A DNA stretch of 64,000 nt, from positions 806,001 to 870,000 of the forward strand of contig NZ_CP172558.1 in assembly GCF_046530675.1 (NCBI RefSeq), written 5' to 3'. Positions 1 through 8,546 of the stretch are shown one piece after another. The position numbers were made by a program, and so were the translations under genes. Numbering within the stretch: the first letter of the stretch is position 1; every line of letters begins with the position of its first letter. Source of the stretch: Chitinibacter sp046530675. Lineage in GTDB: Bacteria > Pseudomonadota > Gammaproteobacteria > Burkholderiales > Chitinibacteraceae. The notes below the pieces were generated by a model that saw nothing but the letters and a program-made list of their open reading frames with translations, made no database searches and was not told the DNA's origin.

Positions 1-128
1 CCAACACCCTGTTCGGCAAAGTCCACCAGCTCGGCTTTTTGCTGTTGTTCGAAATAAACAATCAGGCTGAAATTGAACAGCAGGACACTGCTTATCAACA
101 GCAAGCTCAGCAAAAATCGCCGCGACAT
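1..128 (-). CDS. N-terminus of a membrane-anchored protein, probably a sensor (partial)
   Basis: An open frame runs off the left edge of the window. It begins with ATG at 128, two bases after the stop of the preceding gene, so the two are translationally close and probably form an operon. The 42 visible residues start with MSRRF, then a hydrophobic stretch of about 20 residues (about 5-25), then a charged segment rich in Gln and Glu. This is the usual start of an inner-membrane sensor such as a histidine kinase or a diguanylate cyclase. Small molybdopterin-fold proteins like its upstream neighbour are often found next to such sensors. No catalytic domain is inside the window, so the class is inference. 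Confidence 0.5.
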   Translation of the reverse strand, partial: MSRRFLLSLLLISSVLLFNFSLIVYFEQQQKAELVDFAEQGV

Positions 129-130
129 GT

Positions 131-610
131 TTATTCCACGACGATCTGTTTAAGCTGCCAGGCGCAGCGGCGGTAATATTCGGTATTGCGCAATTTCTCG
201 TGCTGATCAAAGGGATACATGATGAATAACGGTCCTTTAGCTCTGACCGACATGGTTTGCCCATTCAAGCGGCTGGCGACGATCACATCATATTGCTGCA
301 TATCCTTGCCCGGTATATCAATCGTATAGTCATTCAGCGCCTGCAGTTTGAGGGTGTTGCCGCCCTTGCTTTTAGCCAGTTTCATCACATCACGCAATAA
401 AGGCCCCTCAAACGTTTGCGGCTCGGGATACCAGGGCGTAGGAACCGTCATTTTCTTTTGCGGCAATTTATCCAGATCGGCCAACGTCAGCTCGAGCGGT
501 GCTGCGACTTTACCCTGCACAGACAAAATCACTTTCGGCTTTTCGGCCTCACCTGCCACTGCCACACCACACAGCAATAAACTCACCCATAGCAACAGAT
601 TGCGTAGCAT
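131..610 (-). CDS. Small periplasmic protein with molybdopterin-oxidoreductase-like fold
   Basis: 159 residues. A cleavable signal peptide is visible (LLLWVSLLLCGVAVAGEA, cut near residue 20). The body carries TFEGPLLRDVMKLA and a C-terminal KLRNTEYYRRCAWQL segment, the pattern of the short proteins that share the oxidoreductase molybdopterin-binding fold (sulfite-oxidase type) but lack the rest of that enzyme. The conserved ligand cysteine of true sulfite oxidases is not seen in the expected place, so catalysis is doubtful and a ligand-sensing role is as likely. It lies directly upstream of the partial membrane protein at 1-128, which fits a periplasmic partner of that sensor. The family call is moderately sure and the role is inference. 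Confidence 0.6.
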   Translation of the reverse strand: MLRNLLLWVSLLLCGVAVAGEAEKPKVILSVQGKVAAPLELTLADLDKLPQKKMTVPTPWYPEPQTFEGPLLRDVMKLAKSKGGNTLKLQALNDYTIDIPGKDMQQYDVIVASRLNGQTMSVRAKGPLFIMYPFDQHEKLRNTEYYRRCAWQLKQIVVE

Positions 611-744
611 TGATTCTCTCCTTCACATCGAAAATTTAACACGCCAATGAATTTGACAGGCATCAAAATCCAGAGCCGAACAAAACTTGCCTGAACAACA
701 GCCTCAATTACAATGATTCAAGACACTGACTCTCAGGATTCTTG

Positions 745-2751
745 ATGATGCACGCACTTTTTGCCCCCGCAATTGCTTTGGTAGCCCGGTTAAGGTTTGC
801 CCAGAAATTCATTCTGATCGCCCTGATTCTGGCGGTTCCCAGTTTTTACATGCTGGGGCGCATCGCGATCGACATCAATGCCAATATCGCTTTGCTTGAA
901 AGCGAACGCGCCGGTTTGGACTCCGCTATTCAGGTTCGCAGCGTCATCGACCTGACCCAGCAACATCGTGGGCTGAGCAGCTCATACCTGCAGGGCAAAA
1001 CCGATTTTGCCACCGCCATCACTGAAAACGAACAAAAACTGAGCATTCAGCTACAAAAAGCTGATCAACTATTTCGCGATGAATCAAATTCAACGCTGCA
1101 AACTCAATGGCAACAAATCAAACCCCAGATCGAACAACTGAGCGCGAACTGGAAACAAGCAACGCCGACCGATAATTTTGCCAACCATACCAAGGTCGTC
1201 GAATCGCTGCTCACTTTTATGGGCAGCATTTCGCATGAATCCGGTCTGGCACTCGAATCCGAAGTCGACAGTTATTATCAGCAGTCGATTTTCTTTGGCG
1301 AATTGCTGCCGGTCACCGAAACGCTAGGTAAAGTCCGCGGACTGGGTGCGCGCCTTGCCAGCAGCCAGTCGGCCAGCCCTGCCGAGTTATTGCAAATGAG
1401 CACACTCACAGCAATGATCGGCATCACGCCAGCCATCATCGAACAAAAAATTACCCACACCCAGAAGCAGGCAGCCATAGACAACATCAAGAAACTCAGC
1501 GCCCAACTACGCGCAGAACAAGCCTATTTGCAGGAAACCTTTGCCAGCGAAACCATCAGCGTTGACCCGGCTGCGCATTTTGCCCGGCTCAGCAAAACGA
1601 TTGAACAGATCAATCAATTGTCAGATCAGATGCTCAACGATGTCAGTGTTTCACTTGAAACACGCGAAGCGGATGGTCAGCGCAACCGACTGCTGGTCTT
1701 TGGGCTGGCCGGACTGATGTTGCTGCTGGGCAGCTATCTGCTCACCGCGGCCTTCCTGTCGATTTCACAGTCAGTCAATCAATTGCGCCAAGGTGCAGAG
1801 CGCTTTGCCCGGGGCGATCTGAGCCAGGATGTACAGCTTGGCGTCAGCGACGAACTTGCCGATGTTTGCGACAGTTTCAACCAGATGGCGAGTGGACTCA
1901 GAACGTTGATCAAGCAAATCCGCAATAATGCCTCGGCACTCTCCACGTCCGCAGCCCAGCTCAACCACAATGCGGCCTCCGTGGTTGAAGCGGCCCGCAC
2001 CCAAGCCAATGCATCCGGTGCGATGGCCGCAGCGATGGAACAGATCAGTGTCAGCATTGCTTCGGTTTCCGAGCACGCCGCCTCGTCCGAACAGCAGGCT
2101 CAACTGGCGCAAAACGAAGTCGATCAGGGTCAGCGCATCATGCAGTCGGTTTTGCACGAAATTACCCAGCTCGCCAAAGATCTGGAAATCCTTGGCAGCA
2201 ATGTCGACAGCATGAAAGACCATTCGATCGAAATCGGCCAGATTGTTCAGGTCATCAAGGAAATTGCCGAACAAACCAATTTGCTGGCACTCAATGCCGC
2301 GATTGAAGCCGCCCGCGCCGGCGAGCAAGGTCGCGGCTTTGCCGTCGTCGCCGACGAAGTGAGAAAACTGGCCGAGCGCACAACCTCATCGACCGGGCAA
2401 ATTCATCAGTTGGTCGCGACAATCCAGCAAGACACTGCTTCGGCAGCCGTCGGCATGGAAAAAGCGACCCGGGAAATGGAGCGTGGCAGTCAAAGTGTCG
2501 GCGAAGCCAATGATGCACTGGCGCATATCCGCGACAGCAGCCGCGCCGAGCTCAGCGCAGTCGGCGAAATCAACACCGCCATGTCCGAACAGAAATCGGC
2601 ATCGCATCTGGTCGCCCAAAGTGTCGAGCGCATCGCCCGAATGGCCGAAGACATCAGTCGCAGCGCCGATCAGAATGCGGCGCTGTCCAATCAACTGCAA
2701 CATAACTCAAGCGAACTTGACCGTCTGGTCAGCCAGTTCAAGCTCAATTAA
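745..2751 (+). CDS. Methyl-accepting chemotaxis protein with nitrate/nitrite-type (NIT) sensor domain
   Basis: About 668 residues. The start is ATG 745, with AGGA at 735-738; a TTG three bases upstream is less likely. Order of parts: TM helix about 20-43, a periplasmic helical domain with the NIT-like stretch RSVIDLTQQHRGLSSSYL, a second TM helix about 315-338, HAMP, then a long coiled-coil signalling domain. The receptor tip motif that contacts CheA and CheW is seen near residue 513 (LLALNAAIEAARAGEQGRGF). It would sit in the inner membrane and pass a periplasmic signal to a chemotaxis kinase. It is monocistronic here and 170 bp upstream of dadA. The ligand is not known; NIT domains bind nitrate or nitrite in studied members, but that is family knowledge only. 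Confidence 0.9.
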   Translation: MMHALFAPAIALVARLRFAQKFILIALILAVPSFYMLGRIAIDINANIALLESERAGLDSAIQVRSVIDLTQQHRGLSSSYLQGKTDFATAITENEQKLSIQLQKADQLFRDESNSTLQTQWQQIKPQIEQLSANWKQATPTDNFANHTKVVESLLTFMGSISHESGLALESEVDSYYQQSIFFGELLPVTETLGKVRGLGARLASSQSASPAELLQMSTLTAMIGITPAIIEQKITHTQKQAAIDNIKKLSAQLRAEQAYLQETFASETISVDPAAHFARLSKTIEQINQLSDQMLNDVSVSLETREADGQRNRLLVFGLAGLMLLLGSYLLTAAFLSISQSVNQLRQGAERFARGDLSQDVQLGVSDELADVCDSFNQMASGLRTLIKQIRNNASALSTSAAQLNHNAASVVEAARTQANASGAMAAAMEQISVSIASVSEHAASSEQQAQLAQNEVDQGQRIMQSVLHEITQLAKDLEILGSNVDSMKDHSIEIGQIVQVIKEIAEQTNLLALNAAIEAARAGEQGRGFAVVADEVRKLAERTTSSTGQIHQLVATIQQDTASAAVGMEKATREMERGSQSVGEANDALAHIRDSSRAELSAVGEINTAMSEQKSASHLVAQSVERIARMAEDISRSADQNAALSNQLQHNSSELDRLVSQFKLN

Positions 2752-2779
2752 TTCAACCGCACAAGCCTATACACCCATC

Positions 2780-2828
2780 ATGTATAGGCTTGTAAATCGC
2801 AATACAATTAACCCACAAAGTAATACCC
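2780..2828. repeat. 49-bp palindromic element, copy 1
   Basis: Read on the minus strand it starts GGGTATTAC and ends CTATACAT, exactly 49 bp, with one degenerate end. It lies 28 bp after the stop of the chemoreceptor gene. Family described under findings. Confidence 0.6.
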
Positions 2829-2920
2829 CTTAAATCCTAGTTGAATAGTGGTTTCCCCGCATCGCGCCCGACAAACCGAATGTCTATGCTCCCTTTTATC
2901 TCAAAAAGGATTGCAAGACC

Positions 2921-4174
2921 ATGCGGATCATTATCATTGGCGCAGGGGTCGTTGGCGTCACAAGCGCCTATTACCTGCAGCGTGCAGGCTGCCAAGTCAC
3001 CGTACTGGAACATCACCCCGCACCAGCACAGGAAACCAGCTTTGCCAACGCCGGACAAATCTCCCCCGGCTATGCCGCACCTTGGGCTGCGCCGGGCGTT
3101 CCGCTCAAGGCGATGAAATGGCTGATGCAAACGCACGGCCCATTGCGCGTTCGCCCCAAGGGCGACGCCTTTCAGTGGGAATGGATGGCCAAAATGCTCG
3201 CCAATTGCACCGAAGCGGCGTATCAGCGCAATAAAAATCGCATGGTGCCGCTGGCCGAATACAGTCGTGATCAATTGAAATTACTACGCGCCGAAACCAG
3301 CATCCAGTACGAAGGCCGCAGCCTCGGTACGCTGCAAATTTTCCGCAAGGCAGGCCAGCTGGAAAACGGTCGCCGCGATGCCGATTTACTCTCCAAAATG
3401 GGCGTCGCCAATGAACTACTCGACACCGATGGCATCGTCAAAGTCGAACCGGCGCTCTCACACATTGCCGATCAGCTCGTTGGCGCGCTGCGCCTGCCCA
3501 ACGATGAAACCGGCGATTGCCAGCTGTTTACGCAGCAACTGGCCAAACTGGCCGAACAGACTGGCGTTGTGTTCCGCTACGGCGTCGACGTGCTTGGCTT
3601 GCCGCACAAAAACGGAGAAGTAACTGCGGTACACATTTCCGGTGAAACGCTGCACGCCGATGCAGTCGTTGTCGCGGCCGGTTGTGCTTCGCGTCAGCTG
3701 GGGCAACTGCTCGGACTGGAACTGCCGGTTTATCCGGTCAAAGGCTATTCAATTACCGTCCCGCTCGATCATCCCGATGCCGCGCCGCGCTCTACGGTGA
3801 TGGATGAAACGTACAAAATCGCATTAACGCGCTTTGATAATCGGCTGCGCGTCGGCGGCATGGCCGAAGTCGCCGGCTACGACAAAGTCATCGATCCCAA
3901 ACGCGTTGCGACGCTGAAAATGGTCGCCAGGGATTTATTCCCGCGCGCGGGTGATTTGAATCAGGCCACGCCGTGGACTGGCCTACGCCCGATGACGCCC
4001 GACGGAACGCCGATTATCGGCGCAACGCCGATCAGGAATTTGTGGCTCAACACCGGCCACGGTACGCTGGGCTGGACGATGGCTTGCGGCTCGGCCAAAG
4101 TACTCGCCGACCTGATTTGCGGCAGCACGCCGGAAATCAGTACCGCAGCATTGAATATGTCGCGCTATCAATAA
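2921..4174 (+). CDS. dadA: D-amino acid dehydrogenase, small subunit
   Basis: 417 residues, the family length. The start is ATG 2921 behind AAGGA at 2908-2912. An N-terminal Rossmann FAD site IIIIGAGVVGVTSAYYL covers residues 3-19. The DAO fold follows, with SFANAGQISPGYAAPW after it and the C-terminal FAD-binding signature NTGHGTLGWTMACGSAK. The enzyme oxidises D-amino acids (D-alanine after racemisation of L-alanine) to 2-oxo acids and ammonia at the inner face of the membrane and passes electrons to quinones. The partner alanine racemase dadX is not adjacent. A 49-bp palindrome lies between it and the upstream receptor gene. Confidence 0.92.
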   Translation: MRIIIIGAGVVGVTSAYYLQRAGCQVTVLEHHPAPAQETSFANAGQISPGYAAPWAAPGVPLKAMKWLMQTHGPLRVRPKGDAFQWEWMAKMLANCTEAAYQRNKNRMVPLAEYSRDQLKLLRAETSIQYEGRSLGTLQIFRKAGQLENGRRDADLLSKMGVANELLDTDGIVKVEPALSHIADQLVGALRLPNDETGDCQLFTQQLAKLAEQTGVVFRYGVDVLGLPHKNGEVTAVHISGETLHADAVVVAAGCASRQLGQLLGLELPVYPVKGYSITVPLDHPDAAPRSTVMDETYKIALTRFDNRLRVGGMAEVAGYDKVIDPKRVATLKMVARDLFPRAGDLNQATPWTGLRPMTPDGTPIIGATPIRNLWLNTGHGTLGWTMACGSAKVLADLICGSTPEISTAALNMSRYQ

Positions 4175-4316
4175 TCTGCAAGCTGGCAGGGGTCGCCCAC
4201 GCCTGCCACGACCAGCAAAACATCGCGCCACCTCGGCAATTCGGGCTAAAATCACCGTTAATTCATAGTCCGGCCATACGCCACAAGCGTAGCGCGCCCC
4301 TTCTTCAGGGATCACC

Positions 4317-5321
4317 ATGCACACCAATCGCCCCTTCCCCGCCACCCGTTTGCGCCGCATGCGCCGTGACGACTTTTCGCGCCGCCTGATGCGTGAAAAC
4401 ACACTGACCGCGAGCGATCTGATTCTGCCGGTGTTTGTGCTCGACGGCAGCAACCGCATCGAAGACATCGCGTCGATGCCGGGCGTACAACGGATGAGTA
4501 TGGATAAACTGTTTGCCGTCGCCGAAGAAGCAGTCAAGCTGGGCATTCCGGCCTTGGCGCTCTTTCCGGTGGTCGAGTCGCAGCTGAAATCACTCGACGC
4601 GCGCGAAGCATGGAATCAACGCGGTTTGGTGCCGCGCACCGTCGAAGCATTGAAAATGCGCTTTCCTGAGCTAGGCATCATCACCGACGTCGCACTTGAT
4701 CCGTACACGACACACGGGCAGGACGGCATTATCGACGAAAACGGCTATGTGCTGAACGACGAAACCATCGCCGCGCTGGTCAAACAGGCCGCCAGCCACG
4801 CCGCAGCCGGAGCTGACATTGTTGCGCCGTCAGACATGATGGACGGCCGCGTCGGTGCGATTCGTGCCGCGCTCGATCGCGACAACCACATTCACACGCG
4901 GATTCTGGCCTATTCGGCCAAATACGCCAGCGCCTTCTACGGACCGTTCCGCGACGCAGTCGGCTCCAGCGGCAATCTGGGTAAGGGCAATAAATACACC
5001 TACCAGATGGACCCGGCCAATAGCAACGAGGCAGTGCACGAAGTGGCCTTAGATCTGGCTGAAGGCGCCGACATGGTGATGGTCAAACCGGGCATGCCCT
5101 ATCTGGACATCGTTCGCCGCGTCAAAGACGAATTTGCCGCACCGACTTTTGTGTATCAAGTCTCCGGCGAATACGCGATGCTCAAAGCCGCGTCGCAAAA
5201 CGGCTGGCTGAATGAAGAAGCCGTCGTGATGGAAAGCTTGCTGGCGTTCAAACGCGCCGGTGCCGATGCCATCCTGACCTACTACGCGATTGAAGCGGCG
5301 AAGTGGCTGGCGCAAAAGTAA
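4317..5321 (+). CDS. hemB: Delta-aminolevulinic acid dehydratase (porphobilinogen synthase)
   Basis: 334 residues, full length, start ATG 4317 after AGGGATCACC. It condenses two 5-aminolevulinate molecules to porphobilinogen in haem synthesis. Both Schiff-base lysines are visible, in YSAKYASAFYGPF (about residue 201) and MVMVKPGMPYLD (about 256). The metal loop reads DVALDPYTTHGQDG, with Asp and Ala where zinc enzymes have three cysteines, so this is the magnesium-type enzyme. It is followed at once by a strong bidirectional terminator. It has 140 bp of its own upstream sequence and is probably transcribed alone. Confidence 0.97.
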   Translation: MHTNRPFPATRLRRMRRDDFSRRLMRENTLTASDLILPVFVLDGSNRIEDIASMPGVQRMSMDKLFAVAEEAVKLGIPALALFPVVESQLKSLDAREAWNQRGLVPRTVEALKMRFPELGIITDVALDPYTTHGQDGIIDENGYVLNDETIAALVKQAASHAAAGADIVAPSDMMDGRVGAIRAALDRDNHIHTRILAYSAKYASAFYGPFRDAVGSSGNLGKGNKYTYQMDPANSNEAVHEVALDLAEGADMVMVKPGMPYLDIVRRVKDEFAAPTFVYQVSGEYAMLKAASQNGWLNEEAVVMESLLAFKRAGADAILTYYAIEAAKWLAQK

Positions 5322-5337
5322 GTCTGTAGTTCGCGGA

Positions 5338-5371
5338 TAAAAAAACCTGCATTCAAACTGCAGGTTTTTTT
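5338..5371. terminator. Bidirectional rho-independent terminator
   Basis: A-tract, stem AACCTGCA / TGCAGGTT, loop TTCAAAC, then T-tract. It serves hemB on plus and the radical SAM gene on minus, the two genes being convergent. Confidence 0.9.
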
Positions 5372-5400
5372 ATCCGCCTCACCATACTCATTGCCGTCAA

Positions 5401-6882
5401 TCACCCCATACTCAAGTGCATTTGCTGCCTTTGTGGCGCGCTGGTTTTTTTCTCACTGACTTTGGGCTGCTTGCCAGCATAATCACTCAGCAACAATTTT
5501 TCAGCTTCATCCTTGCTCATACCCCCAAGCTGTAACCACTTGCAGACCATGCTGGCCAAGCGATCCAGAGCAATACGGTGTGTTGCATCGGTATTAGCGT
5601 AGAGCCAGTCCGCAAACGCCATAAAGCTGGCGAACGGCGCATCGCCCAGTAGAACAATCAAAGTGTTCGCAAAACGTCCCGAATTGGCGACCAGATCCCA
5701 ATAGCGCGCAAAGCGCACCAGCCGCTGCATCGTCGTGAAATCAATATCGCGGTTGGCCAGAATGGTATACGGCGGAAAGGGGTCGTACTTCATCGCGAAT
5801 TCGTCGGTGTGCCGGATAATCGGCGTGCCGCGCAGCCGTTTCAAAATACCGAATTGAATCTCATGCGGGCGCAACGCGTAGAGCGCGTCAAAACCAGCGC
5901 CGAAGCTCTCCGCCGTTTCACCGGGCAGACCGGCGATCAAATCGACGTGCAAATGCGCCTGCGTGTGGTTCACCAGCCAGCGGATATTGTCGGCCGCTTT
6001 CTCGTTATTCTGCTTACGACTGACCAGCGTTTGCACCTCGGGGTTAAAGCTCTGGATGCCGATTTCAAATTGCAGCGCGCCGGGCGGGAATTTCATGATG
6101 CCTTCGCGCAATGCTTCGGGCAAATGATCGGGAACGACTTCAAAATGCGCAAAAATAGAATCATCAGGATGCGCGGCGATCTTGTCGAGAAAAAACTGCA
6201 TAATCTGCAAACTGGTGTTGATATTCAGATTAAACGTGCGATCGACAAACTTGAAAAGCCGCGCGCCGCGCTGATACAGCGTTTCCATTTCGTCCAGAAA
6301 GCGCGTCAATTCAAACGGCCACGCCGTTTTATCCAAGGCGGAGAGGCAAAACTCACACTTGAACGGACATCCGCGCGATGCTTCGACGTACAGCGTACGG
6401 TTTTTGATGTCCTCGTCGGTATAGAGCTGATACGGCAGAGCTAAATCGGCCAATTTCGCCTGCACACCAGCGTGGATTTTCATTAGCGGCTGCGGGCCGT
6501 TGATGATCTGGCGGCACAAATCGGGCAGCGTGACCTCGCCCCAGCCGGTGACGACAAAATCGGCATCTTTGACAATCGCCTGCTCGGCGGTCTCAAACGA
6601 CACTTCAGGGCCACCGAGGATGATTTTAACGTCGGGCGCAACGCGCTTGAGCAGTGCCACCAGCCTTGCCGTTTCTTCGACGTTCCAGATATACACGCCA
6701 AAACCGATGATGCGCGGCTTTTTCGCCAGCAGCCGCTCGGCAAACTCGGTCGTTTTGCCGCCAATCACAAATTCCATGATTTCGGTCTGCGACTGCAATT
6801 CACCCATATTGGCCAACAAATAGCGCAAGCCGAGCGAGGCATGCGTGTAACGGGCGTTGAGCGTGGACAGGATGATGGACAT
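5401..6882 (-). CDS. B12-binding-domain radical SAM protein, C-terminal DUF4080-like region
   Basis: About 493 residues from ATG 6882 (MSIILSTLNARYTHASLG); an ORF extends seven codons further but no Shine-Dalgarno supports either start. The N-terminal half has the cobalamin-binding-like Rossmann pattern (IIGFGVYIWNVEET, then ILGGPEVSFE). The radical SAM cluster motif is RGCPFKCEFCLSALD near residue 170 (CxxxCxxC). Then comes the TIM-barrel with a predicted GGE-like strand and a C-terminal region with DPFPPYTILANRDIDF. The family includes tetrapyrrole and hopanoid modifying enzymes, but the substrate cannot be read here. Known members act in the cytoplasm with a 4Fe-4S cluster and SAM. Convergent with hemB. 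Confidence 0.85.
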   Translation of the reverse strand: MSIILSTLNARYTHASLGLRYLLANMGELQSQTEIMEFVIGGKTTEFAERLLAKKPRIIGFGVYIWNVEETARLVALLKRVAPDVKIILGGPEVSFETAEQAIVKDADFVVTGWGEVTLPDLCRQIINGPQPLMKIHAGVQAKLADLALPYQLYTDEDIKNRTLYVEASRGCPFKCEFCLSALDKTAWPFELTRFLDEMETLYQRGARLFKFVDRTFNLNINTSLQIMQFFLDKIAAHPDDSIFAHFEVVPDHLPEALREGIMKFPPGALQFEIGIQSFNPEVQTLVSRKQNNEKAADNIRWLVNHTQAHLHVDLIAGLPGETAESFGAGFDALYALRPHEIQFGILKRLRGTPIIRHTDEFAMKYDPFPPYTILANRDIDFTTMQRLVRFARYWDLVANSGRFANTLIVLLGDAPFASFMAFADWLYANTDATHRIALDRLASMVCKWLQLGGMSKDEAEKLLLSDYAGKQPKVSEKKTSAPQRQQMHLSMG

Positions 6883-6903
6883 GGCAAAACCGATGGCGAG
6901 CAA

Positions 6904-7510
6904 AACGCTATTTTACGGGTTTACGGCCAGCTCGTGGCTGGCGATTGCTCAAAGGCATTGGCCTAAGGCCAGTCAGGGGAGCTCTTGCCCCTCCCCTGAC
7001 AACCCCAGCGTACCGTGAATGGCATCCCGCGTCGCTAAGCGGCAAAGCCGCTAAGCTTTGGCGTCACGCCCGATCGCCGCGAAACCCCGTTTGAAAAAGG
7101 CATGGGCGAGGCACCGCTTCAACTCGCCACGGGCAATCCGTTCTAATTAGCGACAGGGGTATAGCTGTCAAAGCCAATGCAGATTTAATCTTTCGAGCAA
7201 CACCAAGGCAGGTATAGGTCTTGATCGTTGGTCTGGGGCTTGAATTCCCGTTAAAGCGAAGGCCGAGCGAGGAGCGAGACTTTAGGCTCGCGACGAGAGA
7301 GGGTACGGCGGAGCCGACTTCGCCTCGGGGCTCCTTTGGGGCGTAGGGGGCTTTGGAGAAGCAAAGCCCCCTACCTGCCCGCGCGGCGGAACGCGCATAA
7401 AAACACCGTGCCGAAGGCACTGAAAATCATTACAATTATTGAAATCAAGCTACTGGCGGCAATCGGCCACAACCAGTCATTTATTTCTGAATTCGTTATT
7501 TTGGAAGCTC
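6904..7510. other. Gene-poor, palindrome-rich gap
   Basis: About 600 bp with no gene I can support. It holds two perfect hairpins (GTCAGGGGAG at 6972-6981 with its complement at 6991-7000; TAGGGGGCTTTG at 7344-7355 with its complement at 7362-7373), a smaller one around 7036-7060 (AGCGGC AAA GCCGCT) and one degenerate 49-bp element. A 118-codon frame on minus (7064-7420) shows low-complexity composition and no family resemblance. The stretch reads like worn intergenic repeats. Confidence 0.5.
7157..7205. repeat. 49-bp palindromic element, degenerate copy
   Basis: Starts GGGTATAGC and contains the family core AAAGCCAA. The far end reads ACACCA instead of ATACCC. Weak member, placed by exact length and the core. 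Confidence 0.35.
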
Positions 7511-7513
7511 ATG

Positions 7514-8002
7514 ATGACCAAGAAAGAGCGAATTAATCACGTTTATCGCCTTGATGGATATTTAGATGCCCTATCTCTTGTGAATGGCAATTTCAGAAAG
7601 TCTCGTTACGGAGCGTACTTAGCAGATATAGGAAACACAGGCATTGAGGAACAACTTAAATCAATTTATTTGCCCTATGAAGCAACAGTTACTTTTGGGG
7701 AATTAGAAACAATACCAAATTGGTTAAGACGCCTTGAGTCAGAACTGAACAACTCGTTGCTAGGAAACCTTCTTGGCAAATCTTTTGACTCAGAAAGACA
7801 TCTGGAGAAAAATCGTATTCATCAAGCAGGCTGGTATGTTATGGAGATGATTCGCGTTTTAACAGATGACTTCCAGTCGAGTCCCATAATCTATAAATGC
7901 AACATTACGGTCTCCGATACAGATACAAAGCCCACTTCCAGTGGTTCGCTATACATTATCCCAATACGCTCTGAATATCTGGTCTTAAGCCTAGAGTGGT
8001 GA
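7514..8002 (+). CDS. Orphan protein of unknown function
   Basis: About 162 residues. ATG codons lie at 7511 and 7514; GGAAG at 7503-7507 favours 7514. The sequence (MTKKERINHVYRLDGYLDAL at the start, ending EYLVLSLEW) has no signal peptide, no membrane helix and no motif I recognise. Base composition is clearly more A+T-rich than the flanking housekeeping genes, which suggests recent acquisition. It stands alone next to a degenerate, repeat-rich gap. Size and setting resemble orphan immunity genes left after loss of a polymorphic toxin, but nothing in the sequence proves this. Confidence 0.5.
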   Translation: MTKKERINHVYRLDGYLDALSLVNGNFRKSRYGAYLADIGNTGIEEQLKSIYLPYEATVTFGELETIPNWLRRLESELNNSLLGNLLGKSFDSERHLEKNRIHQAGWYVMEMIRVLTDDFQSSPIIYKCNITVSDTDTKPTSSGSLYIIPIRSEYLVLSLEW

Positions 8003-8107
8003 ATCCTCCTTACAAGTCACTCTAAGCTATACCCCAAAGCAGCATGACTGAACCTTAATGCTGGACTGCAGGAGTTCCGCTCTGGGTCGTAAACGGACAG
8101 TATCAAT

Positions 8108-8142
8108 AAAAACGCCGCAAGTTTAACCCTTGCGGCGTTTTT
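8108..8142. terminator. Rho-independent terminator (bidirectional shape)
   Basis: AAAAACGCCGCAAG, loop TTTAACC, CTTGCGGCGTTTTT. It lies just past the stop of grxD on minus. Confidence 0.85.
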
Positions 8143-8157
8143 CTTGATTGAAGCGAA

Positions 8158-8475
8158 TTACTCGGCTTTCAAATCGGCAACCATCTCAGCCAACTCACCG
8201 CTGGCATACAGCTCTTTCATAATGTCGCTGCCGCCGATGAATTCGCCCTTGATGTAGAGCTGCGGAATCGTTGGCCAGTTGGCGAATTCCTTGATGCCCT
8301 GGCGGATTTCCGGGTCGGCCAATACATTCACCGCAGCGAAATTGACACCGAGGTTTTTCAGGATTTGTACCGCGCCAGCCGAAAAGCCGCATTGCGGGAA
8401 GGTTGGAGTGCCTTTCATATACAAAATCACTGGGTTTTCAGTCACTTGTTGGCGGATGGTGTCTTGTGTGCTCAT
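8158..8475 (-). CDS. grxD: Monothiol glutaredoxin, Grx4 type
   Basis: 105 residues, full length for the family. The active site is the monothiol CGFS (FPQCGFSAGAVQIL, about residue 29), preceded by the MKGTPT turn. TIPQLYIKGEFIGGSDIM carries the cis-proline and the glutathione-binding GG-D. Members bind a bridging 2Fe-2S cluster with glutathione and deliver it in iron-sulfur assembly and iron sensing, in the cytoplasm. Start ATG 8475, Shine-Dalgarno weak. It is followed by a strong terminator. The prmC gene lies upstream in the same direction 71 bp away, so the two may be cotranscribed. Confidence 0.95.
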   Translation of the reverse strand: MSTQDTIRQQVTENPVILYMKGTPTFPQCGFSAGAVQILKNLGVNFAAVNVLADPEIRQGIKEFANWPTIPQLYIKGEFIGGSDIMKELYASGELAEMVADLKAE

Positions 8476-8546
8476 GGTTTAAGGCTCGCAAAGCTTGAAT
8501 AATTTACTCGGGTATTGTAAGGCCGATGCCGCTCATGGGGCAAGCC

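Noticed and set aside
1771..2328. 185-codon minus ORF opposite the chemoreceptor
   Set aside because: Antisense shadow of a conserved coiled-coil gene; no own signals.
7064..7420. 118-codon minus ORF in the repeat-rich gap
   Set aside because: Low-complexity composition, palindromes inside it, no recognisable domain; judged non-coding.
8029..8034. ATACCC after the orphan gene
   Set aside because: No partner at 49 bp (TTAAGC region at 7984-7989); likewise the hexamers at 8510, 12638, 23572 and 63512 are unpaired.
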